From positions 1 through 64,000 of the forward strand of contig DATIZX010000079.1 of the NCBI GenBank assembly GCA_035516795.1: DNA of 64,000 bases, read 5' to 3'. The position numbers and the translations under genes were made by a program. Shown here piece after piece: positions 46,301 to 55,007 of this stretch; the first letter of the stretch is position 1; every line of letters begins with the position of its first letter. This DNA is from DATJBF01 sp035516795. GTDB lineage: Bacteria; Verrucomicrobiota; Verrucomicrobiia; Palsa-1439. A model generated the notes under the pieces. It made no database searches, was not told the origin of the DNA, and saw only the letters and a list, made by a program, of their open reading frames with translations.

Positions 46301-49085
46301 GCCGTTCTCCGTCATCTCCAATGCAACCTTCAGCGTGCCTCCCTTCAGCGCCACCAACGTTGTGGTGGAATTTGCGCCTCTCGACGAAGGAACATTTACC
46401 AACGACGTGGTGTTCGGGACGGACAATGGCGGTGCCCGAACCAATACTGTCGCGGGGGTAGGTGCGATTGTAGCGGTAGCTGCATTCAGCGGCAACCCAA
46501 CCGCGGGGACAGCGCCGTTGACAGTGACTTTCACAAATGCCTCCAGCGGCTCGATCACAAATTCTTTCTGGGATTTCGGTGATGGCCATACAACCAATTC
46601 GACGGCGGCCACGCTGAATCATACGTACAACCTGGCCGGAACCAACACTGTCATCCTCACCGTATTCGGGATGTTAGGGACGAATACTCAGACACTGACC
46701 GATTACATTGTGGCAACCAATCCACCTCCTCCTACGGCGGTCTTCAGTGGCGCACCAACCAATGGCACCGTGCCTTTGGCTGTTACGTTCACGAACGCCT
46801 CCAGTGGAAACATCACGAATGCGTTGTGGAATTTTAGCGATGGTCACACCAGCAATACGCTGGCTTCCACGCTGGTTTACACCTACAACACCGCCGGCAC
46901 CAGTACTGTCAGCCTGGTTGTCAGCGGGTTGGGAGGCACGAACGCAAGCACGCAAACGGATTACATCGTGGCGATCAACCCGGCGCATTTGGTCGTGAAT
47001 CCCGGGAGCTTGAGTTTTGGATCGATCACCATTGGCCTGTCCAACACGTTGAGCTTCTCGATCATCAACGCGGGCGATGCGCCGTTAAGCGGTACCGCAG
47101 TGGCCACCGCACCGTTCACCTTAGCCAGCGGTGGGACGTATGACAACCTGCTGAACGGGCAAACCCAGATCGTAACTGTGACATTTGTGCCGGTAGCAGC
47201 GGGTGCGTCTACCGGATCAGTAGTGTTTGCCAGCAACGGCGGAGATTCTACAAATACGGTCATTGGAAACGGCCTCACCCCGGGCAACATCGTGGTCACC
47301 CCTGCCCAGATCGATTTCGGAGCTTTGGCAACAGGGACTACCGTCCAAGCCAGCTTCGTGGTAACCAATACGGGCGGCACCGCGGTCAGTAATGGCACGG
47401 CGACTGTACTGGGCGGACCGTTTACGATCGTCACCGGTGCGAGCTTCAGCGTGCCGGGTCTTGGTATGACCAATGTCACCGTTCAATTTGCACCCGACAA
47501 CATCGGCGCGTTTACCAACAAGGTCGCCTTCGCCACCGACAATGGCGGGGCCGCTACCAATCCGGTCATTGGTGTCGGCGCGATCGTACCTGTGGCCAGC
47601 TTCTCGGGTGCGCCCACGAATGGCGTGACGCCGTTGGTGGTGACATTCACCGATAGTTCGACCGGCACCGTCACGAACCGGTACTGGAATTTCGGCGATG
47701 GCAATACAACCAATACCAGCGCGACCAGCGTGAATCACACGTACAATGTCGCTGGCTCGAATACCGTCACCCTCACTGTCACCGGCCCCTTGGGTACCAA
47801 CATCCAAATGCAGGCCAGTTACATCGTGGCATATGATCCACCCGTCGCCAGGTTCAGTGCCAATCCGACGACCGGCGCGGCCGCTTTGACGGTCACGTTT
47901 TCCGACACCTCCACCGGAACCATCACGAATCGGTTCTGGGATTTCGGCGATAAACACACGACGAACACCTTGGTCACCAGTTTCGGACACACTTACGATG
48001 ACCCCGGCACCAACACCGTGAGCTTGACGGTGTTCGGCATGGGCGGATGGAGCACGACGAATCGATTCAACTACATCATCGTAACCAATTTCGTTCCGGA
48101 CACAACGGCGCCACAACTCCAGGTCGATGTCCCGACGGATTACGAGGGATTTACCAACGCCAATATCACCGTATCGGGCAGCGCCAGCGATGAGAGCGGC
48201 ATCAGCGCCGTGACCCTCAACGGATCTCCAGCGTCAAGGGCCGACACAAATTGGTCGCAGTCGGCTACGCTTTCTTTGGGAACGAATACGTTCCTCGTGA
48301 TCGCGACCGATGCCAGCCCCAACCTGAATACGGCGACGCAAACGGTTCACGCGGTTCTACTGCCCAATCATCCGCCGCAGATCACGGCGGGGCTCTGGGT
48401 GACCAATGCCCTGCTCAGCGTCACCAACACTTCGCTGGTGATGGTGGATGCGACCAACATATTCACCGTGACCGCCAGTGATTCTGACGGCAATCTGTTA
48501 AGCTATCACTGGGACTTCGGAGACGGCAGAAGCGGCAATTCTTCCGTGGACACCGTGGGACACATCTATACCAACGATTGCGGACCGTACAGCGCCAGCG
48601 TGACTGTCAGCGACGGCCAGGTTTCAACCAACAGTGATCGGACTGTGATCGTCGCGTGCCAGATGGAGATCACCAAGCTCTTGGCAAAGGTCAATTTCAA
48701 GAAGACCAATGCGGATAGCTGTAATCTGGTCGCCAAAATTGCTTTGCCCACTGATTTCGCCACGGACGGCAAATCCGTGAGCGTGGATATCGGCGGCGCA
48801 GATTCGTCGTTCACATTGAATACCAAAGGCAAGGGACTGAATGCTCAGGGGAATTGCCTCCTCAAGTTCAACAAAAAGACGGGGCTTTGGAAAGCCACGG
48901 TCAACTTGCGCAAAGCGAATTTGCAAGACTTCTGGGCAGATGAAGGATTGATCAATACCACGACCGGGAAGACGGGGATTTACGTGACTGTCACATCGGC
49001 CCTATTAGTGAACGATGAGGGGTTCGCCGCCGATCGGACCCTGCGTTATAAGGCCAATTTCGGCAAGACGGGCACTGCCAAGTAG
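43344..49085 (+). CDS. Very large secreted protein with PKD and Hydin-type (ASH) domains, 1913 aa
   Basis: A signal peptide (MVKKLIVWGGILALLASCPI) is followed by WTNGDGLFSDGLNWDTRTPP and a 740-residue beta-helical region of Gly/Asn/Thr-rich repeats (VTNGG motifs recur) like autotransporter-associated strand repeats. By position the second half has PKD 1 (about 760-843), two ASH/Hydin-like domains (848-1042), PKD 2-3 (1044-1210), two ASH (1213-1415), PKD 4-5 (1417-1582), an Ig-like domain (1586-1672) and PKD 6 (1676-1772), then a 140-residue C-terminal domain. WDFGDGHTTN and close variants mark each PKD. No LPxTG, beta-barrel or PEP-CTERM anchor is visible. It is probably an extracellular adhesin or matrix protein. 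Confidence 0.85.
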   Translation: MVKKLIVWGGILALLASCPIQAADLTWTNGDGLFSDGLNWDTRTPPIDGDDTIFTNDTSYTITFNSNSPLLVTNIFAGHAGTVTVDIGTFTWTTTDRMRIGSGGTTTTVYLAGGTMSVDNFGTAQLRIADGTNAVGKLVITNGAVLAATVNIASSAFGSGTLVVSDAGIITNSTVNGTLTVGSSGSDSQLIITNGGQVFVSGETRVGNSNTTNNFLLVSGPNSILSNRVYGIRVGAQSGRGNLLIVTNGGKVFMNDGTIGGNGQGTAFNTGIVVGVGSVYSSAGNVTLAPSSGGSTNNNLTVYDGATLICGGSITIGNANDYSGISNSVLMGGSGLMSTGSSAVVRFGSSTLLNRFVLTNAFFTSGTVAFQGISNTISVLANSQWIMTTNLATPSSALGAILTIDGGYVSNQAGIVMGGISGSQLIVTNGGGLVSNYGTIGAGAAFCTGVVAGAGSVWSNTGPNILIGTGVGGSNNALAVVNGATLFNSATLSIGNSLTANVNSVCFGGVGLPSTVINNGSLDVGGSDGSYSNKLTVTNAVLNCGTINVGVSGSTNNLLELKNGTILVGFIRVRPTNTFLFTAGTLNTGGSTVDTLANNGRPMVVGDGTSAAYLELAAGGTGFHDFNTGGLVITNNATLRGNGTLMGNVTVLGTWSPGFSVGLITVSNNLVFGSSAIVDYELGTTNDSTEVSGNLTLNGTLNVTGTNGSGVGTYTLFTYAGALSDNGLTIGATPDSGLDYLIDTNTAGQVNLDVIIPPPPEASFSGNPTSGAGPLTVTFTDNSIGTITNRFWDFGDGHTTNTTETSFNYTYTAVGSYDVSLTVYGRGGSDTNTQTGYITVMNPPHLVVEPGSLDFGSVTIGETNSLTFSVINTGEMSLEGTATVAAPFEITNGGSFSVAAGQTQTVTVAFLPTAEGSFNGSVVFSSNGGDSTNTVSGTGLTAGSISVTPATYSFGALLTGTTAQVTFVVTNSGGTAVSNGTTVASGPFSVISNATFSVPPFSATNVVVEFAPLDEGTFTNDVVFGTDNGGARTNTVAGVGAIVAVAAFSGNPTAGTAPLTVTFTNASSGSITNSFWDFGDGHTTNSTAATLNHTYNLAGTNTVILTVFGMLGTNTQTLTDYIVATNPPPPTAVFSGAPTNGTVPLAVTFTNASSGNITNALWNFSDGHTSNTLASTLVYTYNTAGTSTVSLVVSGLGGTNASTQTDYIVAINPAHLVVNPGSLSFGSITIGLSNTLSFSIINAGDAPLSGTAVATAPFTLASGGTYDNLLNGQTQIVTVTFVPVAAGASTGSVVFASNGGDSTNTVIGNGLTPGNIVVTPAQIDFGALATGTTVQASFVVTNTGGTAVSNGTATVLGGPFTIVTGASFSVPGLGMTNVTVQFAPDNIGAFTNKVAFATDNGGAATNPVIGVGAIVPVASFSGAPTNGVTPLVVTFTDSSTGTVTNRYWNFGDGNTTNTSATSVNHTYNVAGSNTVTLTVTGPLGTNIQMQASYIVAYDPPVARFSANPTTGAAALTVTFSDTSTGTITNRFWDFGDKHTTNTLVTSFGHTYDDPGTNTVSLTVFGMGGWSTTNRFNYIIVTNFVPDTTAPQLQVDVPTDYEGFTNANITVSGSASDESGISAVTLNGSPASRADTNWSQSATLSLGTNTFLVIATDASPNLNTATQTVHAVLLPNHPPQITAGLWVTNALLSVTNTSLVMVDATNIFTVTASDSDGNLLSYHWDFGDGRSGNSSVDTVGHIYTNDCGPYSASVTVSDGQVSTNSDRTVIVACQMEITKLLAKVNFKKTNADSCNLVAKIALPTDFATDGKSVSVDIGGADSSFTLNTKGKGLNAQGNCLLKFNKKTGLWKATVNLRKANLQDFWADEGLINTTTGKTGIYVTVTSALLVNDEGFAADRTLRYKANFGKTGTAK

Positions 49086-49103
49086 AATGCCTTCGGCTTT
49101 CCT

Positions 49104-50291
49104 TCAGCTTTGACTGAGTCGCTTCTTCGGCTGGTCGAAGAGTAACTCGTGGGCTTCTCTTAGAATCTGCGGAAGTCCTGAAGCGAATGGATTTTTCGCC
49201 ACCGCCTCCAGTAGTTTCTTCTCGTCCTGAATATTGCTGGCCATCTCACCGGGAAACCAGTGGCCGCCATTGCCCCCCAGCAGATTGTACCGCATTTTGC
49301 CCCACTCGATCAGACCCAGCGATTTCGCATACGTCCACAATCGCAGAATCTCAATGACGTTCACCTGGTACGGCGTCTCCGAGTATTCTGGTAGCTCCTC
49401 ATTCCAGCGCTCACACCAGTCCGCGCCGAGGACGCGGGCCATCTCTTCACGCAATCGGCGCTCGATAGGAGCAATCGTTTCGGCGGCCCGATCGTAGAAT
49501 TTCAAAGCCGCCACATGTTCGTCGAAATCGCCGGGATGTGCCGCGCCGCAGCTCAAGGTATGGACTTCGGGGCGAGCCAAGCAGTAGAGATCGTTGAATT
49601 GCATCGGCGAGAGTGGCGCGCAGAGTTCGGCCATCTTGGTGGGCCTGCCCTGCAGTTTGCCGCCCTTGTCGTTGGGACTGATGATAAAAACCCCCAGGTC
49701 GCGCTTTGTCGCGGCCACAACGGCGGGCCAGTTGAGGGGATTGACAAAATACCAGTGCAAGTTCACGTAATCGAACTCGTCAGATTCGATGGCCTGCAAA
49801 ATAACGCGAGGGACGGCGTGGGTCGAGAATCCGATGAAGCGAACGCGACCATCCTTTTGCAACTGCCGCGCCACCTTCAGACATCCATTGGGCCGCAACG
49901 AAAAATCCAGCAGCTCTTCATTGTTGATGCCGTGCAACCCGAGCAAATCGACGCAATCGAGGCGCAGATTGCTCATGGACATGTTAAACGTCGCGAGAAA
50001 CTCTTTCGGATTTGTGCAGGGCGACACTTTGGTTTGCACGATCATTTGCTCGCGCGGCAAACGCGGAAGAATCCGCCCCAGTTGGAGTTCCGACGTGCCG
50101 TACCCGCGGGCGGTTTCGATGTGATTGATCCCAAGCTCCAAGGCGCGTCGGATGGTGGCTTCGAGGTTCGCCTGACCTTCCGTTGTGATGCCCGCAGCCT
50201 CCTCGTCTTTCCAAGAATGTTGGTAGCGCATCCCGCCGCACGAAATCACTGGCATCGACAGATTCGTGCGACCGAAGCGCCGGTATTTCAT
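49104..50291 (-). CDS. Aldo/keto reductase family protein
   Basis: A 395-residue NADPH-dependent oxidoreductase-like protein. It has the AKR beginning MKYRRFGRTNLSMPVISCGG, the active-site region GINHIETARGYGTSELQLGR (the Tyr of the AKR tetrad), MIVQTKVSP, the strand LDCVDLLGLHGINNEELLDF and the later FIISPNDKGGK replacing the classical cofactor segment. It is longer than standard 320-residue enzymes owing to a C-terminal helical part (LLGGNGGHWFPGEMA). ATG 50291 was chosen since earlier in-frame codons reach into the rhomboid-like gene. Substrate is unknown. It follows that gene by one base, which implies an operon. Confidence 0.85.
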   Translation of the reverse strand: MKYRRFGRTNLSMPVISCGGMRYQHSWKDEEAAGITTEGQANLEATIRRALELGINHIETARGYGTSELQLGRILPRLPREQMIVQTKVSPCTNPKEFLATFNMSMSNLRLDCVDLLGLHGINNEELLDFSLRPNGCLKVARQLQKDGRVRFIGFSTHAVPRVILQAIESDEFDYVNLHWYFVNPLNWPAVVAATKRDLGVFIISPNDKGGKLQGRPTKMAELCAPLSPMQFNDLYCLARPEVHTLSCGAAHPGDFDEHVAALKFYDRAAETIAPIERRLREEMARVLGADWCERWNEELPEYSETPYQVNVIEILRLWTYAKSLGLIEWGKMRYNLLGGNGGHWFPGEMASNIQDEKKLLEAVAKNPFASGLPQILREAHELLFDQPKKRLSQS

Positions 50292-50292
50292 T

Positions 50293-50979
50293 TCACTCTT
50301 CAATCGTTGGATTGCTCTCGCGTCCAGCCTGGACGGCGCGCTTGAACTTCTCACGACGGTAGAAGGCTTTCAACCGGCCGGCGAAATACGGCCCAAAAAA
50401 GAGCAGATAGTTTGCGTACATCGTGACAAGGTAGAGCCGGTCCAACCATAAGCCGGTAACGAGGGCCCAGCCGAGGTAGGCTGCCACCAGCCAAGCCAAC
50501 CATTTCATCTTCACAGGGAGCACGAAAAACAACAGGATCTGGTAATCGGGCGCTATGGTGGCTGCCGCCAAAAATAAAGTCGATTCCAGCTCCCTCACGC
50601 TCCAAATTGGAATCTGGAAGGTGAACGAAAAGGCAATGGTGAGGATCACAGCCACCAACAGGTACAGCGTAGTGCGAAATTCGCCCCACTCTTCTTCGAT
50701 ACCGTTGATGATGAAATAAAGAAAATAGAGCGCGATCAACATCCACAGCAGGCTGCTGTAGAGCGGTATTGCGAGAAACGTAACCAAGCGCCAGAGTTCG
50801 CCTTTGAGGATCAGGGAAGGGGAGAGAACGAGGAGGCCCAAGGCACGCGGATCATACAACGCCAGAAAAAACCCGACCACCTGCGCACCGACCAGATACA
50901 AGGCCAGATTGGGGATGCCCAATCCTGGCATCAAACGTTCGAGCCGATCGATCCACCTGGGTGCCTGACCGTAAAGCAT
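50293..50979 (-). CDS. Rhomboid-like (Der1-type) integral membrane protein
   Basis: A 228-residue protein with five or six hydrophobic helices: LALYLVGAQVVGFFLALYDP, LVTFLAIPLYSSLLWMLIAL, LLVAVILTIAFSFTFQIPIW and others. The pattern of LKGELWRLVTF and a final WLVAAYLGWALVTG recalls rhomboid/Derlin folds, but the protease Ser (GxS) and His are not evident, so it may be an inactive pseudoprotease. The C-terminus is basic (KAFYRREKFKRAVQAGRESN). It is immediately before the aldo/keto reductase gene. Function is unknown. Confidence 0.65.
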   Translation of the reverse strand: MLYGQAPRWIDRLERLMPGLGIPNLALYLVGAQVVGFFLALYDPRALGLLVLSPSLILKGELWRLVTFLAIPLYSSLLWMLIALYFLYFIINGIEEEWGEFRTTLYLLVAVILTIAFSFTFQIPIWSVRELESTLFLAAATIAPDYQILLFFVLPVKMKWLAWLVAAYLGWALVTGLWLDRLYLVTMYANYLLFFGPYFAGRLKAFYRREKFKRAVQAGRESNPTIEE

Positions 50980-51090
50980 GCAGGCAGTCTAGCCGCGAAG
51001 GCCGCCTTGTTGCCACAGGAAACTGCCGCCGTGCGACCGAAGGCAGAAAGAAGGTTTTCAGCCAGAATCTGCTGCCGGGCCTGAAAGTCC

Positions 51091-51699
51091 TCAGGCAGCG
51101 TGCGATCCGTTATTGGAACCTTCTTTAAGGTTGCCGATCGACTCGACAGGACCTGGACCGGGCGGGTTGGCGGTTGCTTGACCGGAATCCTGCAGTAACT
51201 CACGGGCAATCCGGGCAATCTTCTTGCGATGTTTAATCACCGCCGGATGCGTAATTCCGATCTCGCGCGCTGTTTCCCGCACTCCACATCCTTTGAGCAA
51301 CAGAAATAGAATCTGTTGCTGGGTTTCCGATAGACGCGGAATAATCACATTGACGATGTCGTTGGTGATAATCTCGCCTTGAATTTCAATCTGGTTGGGA
51401 GGAGCCGTACGCTGAGCGCCGTTTCCAGTGCCATCCGCGTCTTCGGACGGCACTTCGTTGTACGGCACGCCATTGCGAGCGCGCTTGAGCGAATCGATGC
51501 TGCGCCCGAGCTTGAGATAATTGCGCGCGTGAAACTCGCAACTCTTCAGATACCAGCTTAGCGTCTGGCCAGATTCACTCGTTTCGACCTGGACAAGATG
51601 CACGAACATCTCTTGCATCAGATCCTTTTGAAGTTCTGCGTCGTTCGTCAGCTTCGACGCAATGCCCCGCAACTGTCTGACAATCCTGTTCTCAGTCAT
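51091..51699 (-). CDS. ECF-like RNA polymerase sigma factor
   Basis: A 202-residue sigma-70-family protein. Region 2 is in the N-terminal half (DLMQEMFVHLVQVE, WYLKSCEFHARNYLKLGRSI) and region 4 in ITNDIVNVIIPRLSETQQQI with the helix-turn-helix GCGVRETAREIGITHPAVIK. A 35-residue acidic linker separates them and a Gly/Pro/Asn-rich tail follows. ATG 51699 is chosen since the longer frame begins with unrelated residues. No adjacent anti-sigma gene is found. It has a 321-base upstream region with inverted repeats. It could equally be a LuxR-like regulator with the same helix, but the region-2-like helices favour a sigma factor. Confidence 0.7.
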   Translation of the reverse strand: MTENRIVRQLRGIASKLTNDAELQKDLMQEMFVHLVQVETSESGQTLSWYLKSCEFHARNYLKLGRSIDSLKRARNGVPYNEVPSEDADGTGNGAQRTAPPNQIEIQGEIITNDIVNVIIPRLSETQQQILFLLLKGCGVRETAREIGITHPAVIKHRKKIARIARELLQDSGQATANPPGPGPVESIGNLKEGSNNGSHAA

Positions 51700-51802
51700 T
51701 GACCCACTCGCCCTTCCGTACTCCGGTTCCCTTTTCTGGCCCGACCCCGCCACACCTCGGCGATCCGCTTCTCCAATTCGCAGGCGTACTTAGCGCCTCA
51801 CG

Positions 51803-51826
51803 TGCCAAGAAATACAAGGCTTGGCA
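51803..51826. repeat. Inverted repeat upstream of sigma factor gene
   Basis: TGCCAAG and CTTGGCA form a perfect seven-base inverted repeat with a ten-base spacer, about 105 bases before the sigma factor's start. It may be an operator or a hairpin in its leader. Confidence 0.4.
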
Positions 51827-51969
51827 AGCCGCGACCAAGCCAGACCCGTAACCAGCGTTGCTTTCGGCAGTTCAATCACCAATCCTAAGCTCCGGTTCTT
51901 GCTCGGAGGGTCGCTGGGCACAGCCAGACAGGAACGAAGTGTTCACTCCAATTTACACTCCGTACACCA

Positions 51970-52000
51970 GTGTCCAGCGCAGTTGGACACAAAAGTGTCT
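51970..52000. repeat. Clustered GTGTCCA/TGGACAC inverted repeats
   Basis: GTGTCCA (51970-51976) is inverted as TGGACAC (51984-51990), and after AAAA another GTGTCT follows (51995-52000), so the middle arm can pair with either neighbour. This three-arm layout lies 20 bases after the YihY stop and about 270 bases before the sigma gene. It could be a terminator/antiterminator switch or an operator. No U-run is present. Confidence 0.4.
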
Positions 52001-52020
52001 GGTTGGCTGAACACTAGGGA

Positions 52021-53448
52021 CTATGCGTCCGGCTGCTCTTTGACCAGGTCGCCAAACCGCGCGTTGGCCGATGAATTGCGCGCCACCTCGGAGAGATCAA
52101 ACAATAGTTGGCCGACCGGCTCAGAACCGGGGGCCTTCAACTCGTCGCCACATTTTCCATCGTTGGTGCGGATAACATGCAACACATCTGCCACTCTGAT
52201 CGATTCAGGTGGACGGGCGGGGTGCAAACCTCCTTCACCATCATCCACCTCGACCAGTACGCCACCTTCAATCAACCGATGCACCAATTGATTGAGGGCT
52301 TGCAGCGGTGCACGCAATCGCTCCGCCAAGTCCCCGGCCGTGGGAGGGTTCGCAGCGTGCAGAAAACATCGGCTGGCGTCCAGCACAATGCGGCAGGCAA
52401 GTAACTCGCGAGCGGCTTGATCGATTTCATCGCCGGAACGCTGTTGCTTGAGTGGACGGGCATTCTGCGCAGCGAAAGATACTTGGGCGCCCAGCAACAC
52501 AATCAGCCACGAGAAATATAGGCCGACAAGAAAGACGGGGATTACGCCCAGGGAGCCGTAGATTTTGCTGTAAGTGACCACTCGGGATACATACATTGCG
52601 TTGAGCAGGCTGTTGAGTTGCCAGAGTGTGCCCCCCACGAATCCGCCAACGAGCGCTGCGCGGAAGTGTACGTGCGTGTTGGGCATCAGCGCGTACATGA
52701 ACGCAAATCCCACCCACAGGATCACGTACGGCGCCAAGTGCAACAACATTCGTTCGGTGCCCGGCACAAACGTCAGTTTTCCCAGCACGCTGGCGAACTC
52801 GGCCGTGCCCGTGACTGTCAAGGCCGTAAGCAACACAATTGGCCCGAGTGTGATCGACGTCCAGTAATAAACGATCTTCCGCCAAATCGAACGGCCCTGT
52901 TGTACGCCCCAGATGTCGTTGAACGTTTGTTCGATCGTCATCAGCAGACGCACCGCCACCAGCACCAGTAGCACCGTGCCAACCGTTCCCAGTTTCCCCG
53001 CGTCGATGTTGCCAATAAACGACTGAATCATGGACACGACCTGTTCTTGGGCTTGCGTTGAAACGACCACGCGCCCTTTCGACGTTGTACTGCTTGCCTG
53101 ACCTCCGGCGGGTAAATATTCGAGTTGTGGCGCCACCTTCTCCACGAGCGCGTCGAGCACCTTGGGAACCACCTCCGCGCTGCTCTGCCGCAGGAAACCC
53201 TTCGAAACGCTAAACACCACTGCCAGCAGCGGCACCAGCGCCAACAGGGTCGTGTAACAGAGGGCGGCCGCCCGCAAGGGACATCGGTTGGTGACGAAGC
53301 CGTGTCCCACCAGATAGGCAAATTGGGCGGCAGAACGCAGTTTGCGCATGGCCGGGCGTGTGTCGACCCCCTCCGCGGGCAACTCCTCAATGAATCGCCG
53401 CGCGCGGCCCAGCCAGCCTGAAAACCCGATCTGCTTTTGCCTGGCCAT
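52021..53448 (-). CDS. YihY/BrkB-family membrane protein
   Basis: A 475-residue protein. After a cytoplasmic N-terminus, CPLRAAALCYTTLLALVPLL, the inserted loop about 95-160, SFIGNIDAGKLGTVGTVLLV, WTSITLGPIVLLTALTVTGT and RAALVGGFVGGTLWQLNSLL mark the six-helix YihY/UPF0761 family, once misnamed RNase BN. The C-terminal 140 residues contain a winged-helix-like segment (LAERLRAPLQALNQLVHRLI, EGGVLVEVDDG). The start ATG 53448 is favoured over 53484. Function in transport or envelope biology is not established for the family. Confidence 0.88.
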   Translation of the reverse strand: MARQKQIGFSGWLGRARRFIEELPAEGVDTRPAMRKLRSAAQFAYLVGHGFVTNRCPLRAAALCYTTLLALVPLLAVVFSVSKGFLRQSSAEVVPKVLDALVEKVAPQLEYLPAGGQASSTTSKGRVVVSTQAQEQVVSMIQSFIGNIDAGKLGTVGTVLLVLVAVRLLMTIEQTFNDIWGVQQGRSIWRKIVYYWTSITLGPIVLLTALTVTGTAEFASVLGKLTFVPGTERMLLHLAPYVILWVGFAFMYALMPNTHVHFRAALVGGFVGGTLWQLNSLLNAMYVSRVVTYSKIYGSLGVIPVFLVGLYFSWLIVLLGAQVSFAAQNARPLKQQRSGDEIDQAARELLACRIVLDASRCFLHAANPPTAGDLAERLRAPLQALNQLVHRLIEGGVLVEVDDGEGGLHPARPPESIRVADVLHVIRTNDGKCGDELKAPGSEPVGQLLFDLSEVARNSSANARFGDLVKEQPDA

Positions 53449-53502
53449 GGGTGTCAGCCTATCGGGCCTGTCCCGTGAAGTCAATTCGAGGCCACTTCTC
53501 GG

Positions 53503-54150
53503 TTAGACGAACAGCTTGTAAGCCAGCAGCACCGCGAAGACCAAAAACAGCACGCCGCAACCCCGCACGAGCAACAGTAGCGTTTCGTTCTTTACCCGCC
53601 GGTGGGCTCGCGAGACAAAGAAGGCCAATAGAGCAAACCACGTCAGTCCGCCGAGAAAAATCCCCATCGCGCACAGGAAACGGCTTTTTTGTCGCTCAGG
53701 ATCGACCCAATCGTGCGCATACAACAGTGTCACCAATGTTGCCCAGAGCACAACAAGCATGAAATTGGAAATCGTCAAAACAAACCCGAGAAAGAACGAC
53801 CGCGGATGGTGCCACCGTTCCTCGACTTTTTCTGCCGTGACCTTGCTGACATCGAGCCGGGAAGGCTTGAAACAGACATAGCGAATGCCCAGCCCTGTGA
53901 TCACCACCACCGCGATGATCCGCAGCGCCAGCACTATTCGTGGCTCGTCGAGAATCGAAGCGTGTCCCCATAACATCAGCGTGGCATAAAACGTTTCCGC
54001 AAGAATGGCCCCGGCGCCGATGAGAAAAGCGTTCCCGAACCCTTTGCGCAAAGCATGATTGATCACCGTGAGATTCACCGGGCCGACCGGGATGGACACG
54101 ACGAATCCGCAGATAAGCCCCGCCAGCAAAGGTCTGAGGAGGTTTTCCAC
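53503..54150 (-). CDS. LysE/RhtB-family amino acid exporter-like protein
   Basis: A 215-residue membrane protein with six helices. LLAGLICGFVVSIPVGPVNL and VINHALRKGFGNAFLIGAGA show the classical LysE beginning, where P-V-G-P is characteristic. SFFLGFVLTISNFMLVVLWA fits the second half of the family. GTG 54150 is the best start: GGAGGAG lies eleven bases upstream and overlaps the pssA stop; the longer frame adds Arg-rich residues that are antisense-like. Substrate is unknown. It is co-directional with the phospholipid genes. Confidence 0.85.
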   Translation of the reverse strand: MENLLRPLLAGLICGFVVSIPVGPVNLTVINHALRKGFGNAFLIGAGAILAETFYATLMLWGHASILDEPRIVLALRIIAVVVITGLGIRYVCFKPSRLDVSKVTAEKVEERWHHPRSFFLGFVLTISNFMLVVLWATLVTLLYAHDWVDPERQKSRFLCAMGIFLGGLTWFALLAFFVSRAHRRVKNETLLLLVRGCGVLFLVFAVLLAYKLFV

Positions 54151-54158
54151 TCCCGCCG

Positions 54159-55007
54159 TTACTCCTCCGCCGAGTCCTCGTCGTTTTCTTCGTCGGACTC
54201 GATCTCGCGGCGCCAACGTTTGCTAAGCCAGGGTCGCACCATCCCGTAAAGCAGATACGCCACAAACAACGCGGCGAGACCTACCTGAAAATTCGCCGCG
54301 AGCAGCATGACCACGGCGACTCCTGCCGCAAAAGCCGCAACCGACCGGGCAGGTGTCCAGTCGATATACTTGAAAGTTGGGTACCGTACGTTGCTGACCA
54401 TCATGATGGATAACAGGATCATCAATCCCGCCAACGCGAGACGTGGCAATAATGACAATTCACGATCCTGCCCTTGTAGCCACATCATAAACATTGTCAT
54501 GCTGACTACGAGCGCCGCCGCCGATGGAATGGGAAATCCCACATACTCGCGGCCGCGATGCTTGGACGGACTCAGGCTCAGCACGTTGAACCTCGCCAAT
54601 CGAATACCGCCGCACACAAGGTAGATTGCTGCGATGAGCCAGCCTGTCTTTTCAAATTGGTGGAGCACGACCCGATAGACGAGGAAGGCTGGCGCCACAC
54701 CGAAGCTCACCATGTCTGCCAGTGAATCGAATTCGCGACCGAATTGCGATTCCTTGCGCGCCAAGCGGGCCAGACGGCCATCGAACAAGTCACAGGCGAA
54801 AGCCGCAAGGATCAGGCGAATCGCATTCAAGATTGGCTTGAAATCCGTGCCGCCCTCGTACTGAAAAATCCAAGTCAGCGCGAAGAAGCCAAATGCCAGG
54901 TTCCCGGCCGTGAGAAAGTTCGGCAGGAAATAAATTTTTACGGCCTCGCCGTTTTCCGGTGAGTCGGGCCTGATTTTAGATTCCGCGTGTCTATCCTCTT
55001 CTGGCAA
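54159..55007 (-). CDS. pssA: CDP-diacylglycerol--serine O-phosphatidyltransferase
   Basis: A 282-residue membrane enzyme that makes phosphatidylserine from CDP-diacylglycerol and serine. YFLPNFLTAGNLAFGFFALT starts the catalytic region; the CDP-alcohol phosphatidyltransferase motif is CDLFDGRLARLARKESQFGR followed by EFDSLADMVSFGVAPAFL. GGIRLARFNVLS and YVGFPIPSAAALV are family features. The C-terminus is acidic (ESDEENDEDSAEE), an unusual tail. It overlaps psd by 17 bases, so substrate and next enzyme are made together for phosphatidylethanolamine synthesis. Confidence 0.94.
   Translation of the reverse strand: MPEEDRHAESKIRPDSPENGEAVKIYFLPNFLTAGNLAFGFFALTWIFQYEGGTDFKPILNAIRLILAAFACDLFDGRLARLARKESQFGREFDSLADMVSFGVAPAFLVYRVVLHQFEKTGWLIAAIYLVCGGIRLARFNVLSLSPSKHRGREYVGFPIPSAAALVVSMTMFMMWLQGQDRELSLLPRLALAGLMILLSIMMVSNVRYPTFKYIDWTPARSVAAFAAGVAVVMLLAANFQVGLAALFVAYLLYGMVRPWLSKRWRREIESDEENDEDSAEE

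Noticed and set aside
52021..53448. Ribonuclease BN
   Set aside because: The YihY family was misnamed; the sequence is a polytopic membrane protein with no nuclease motif.
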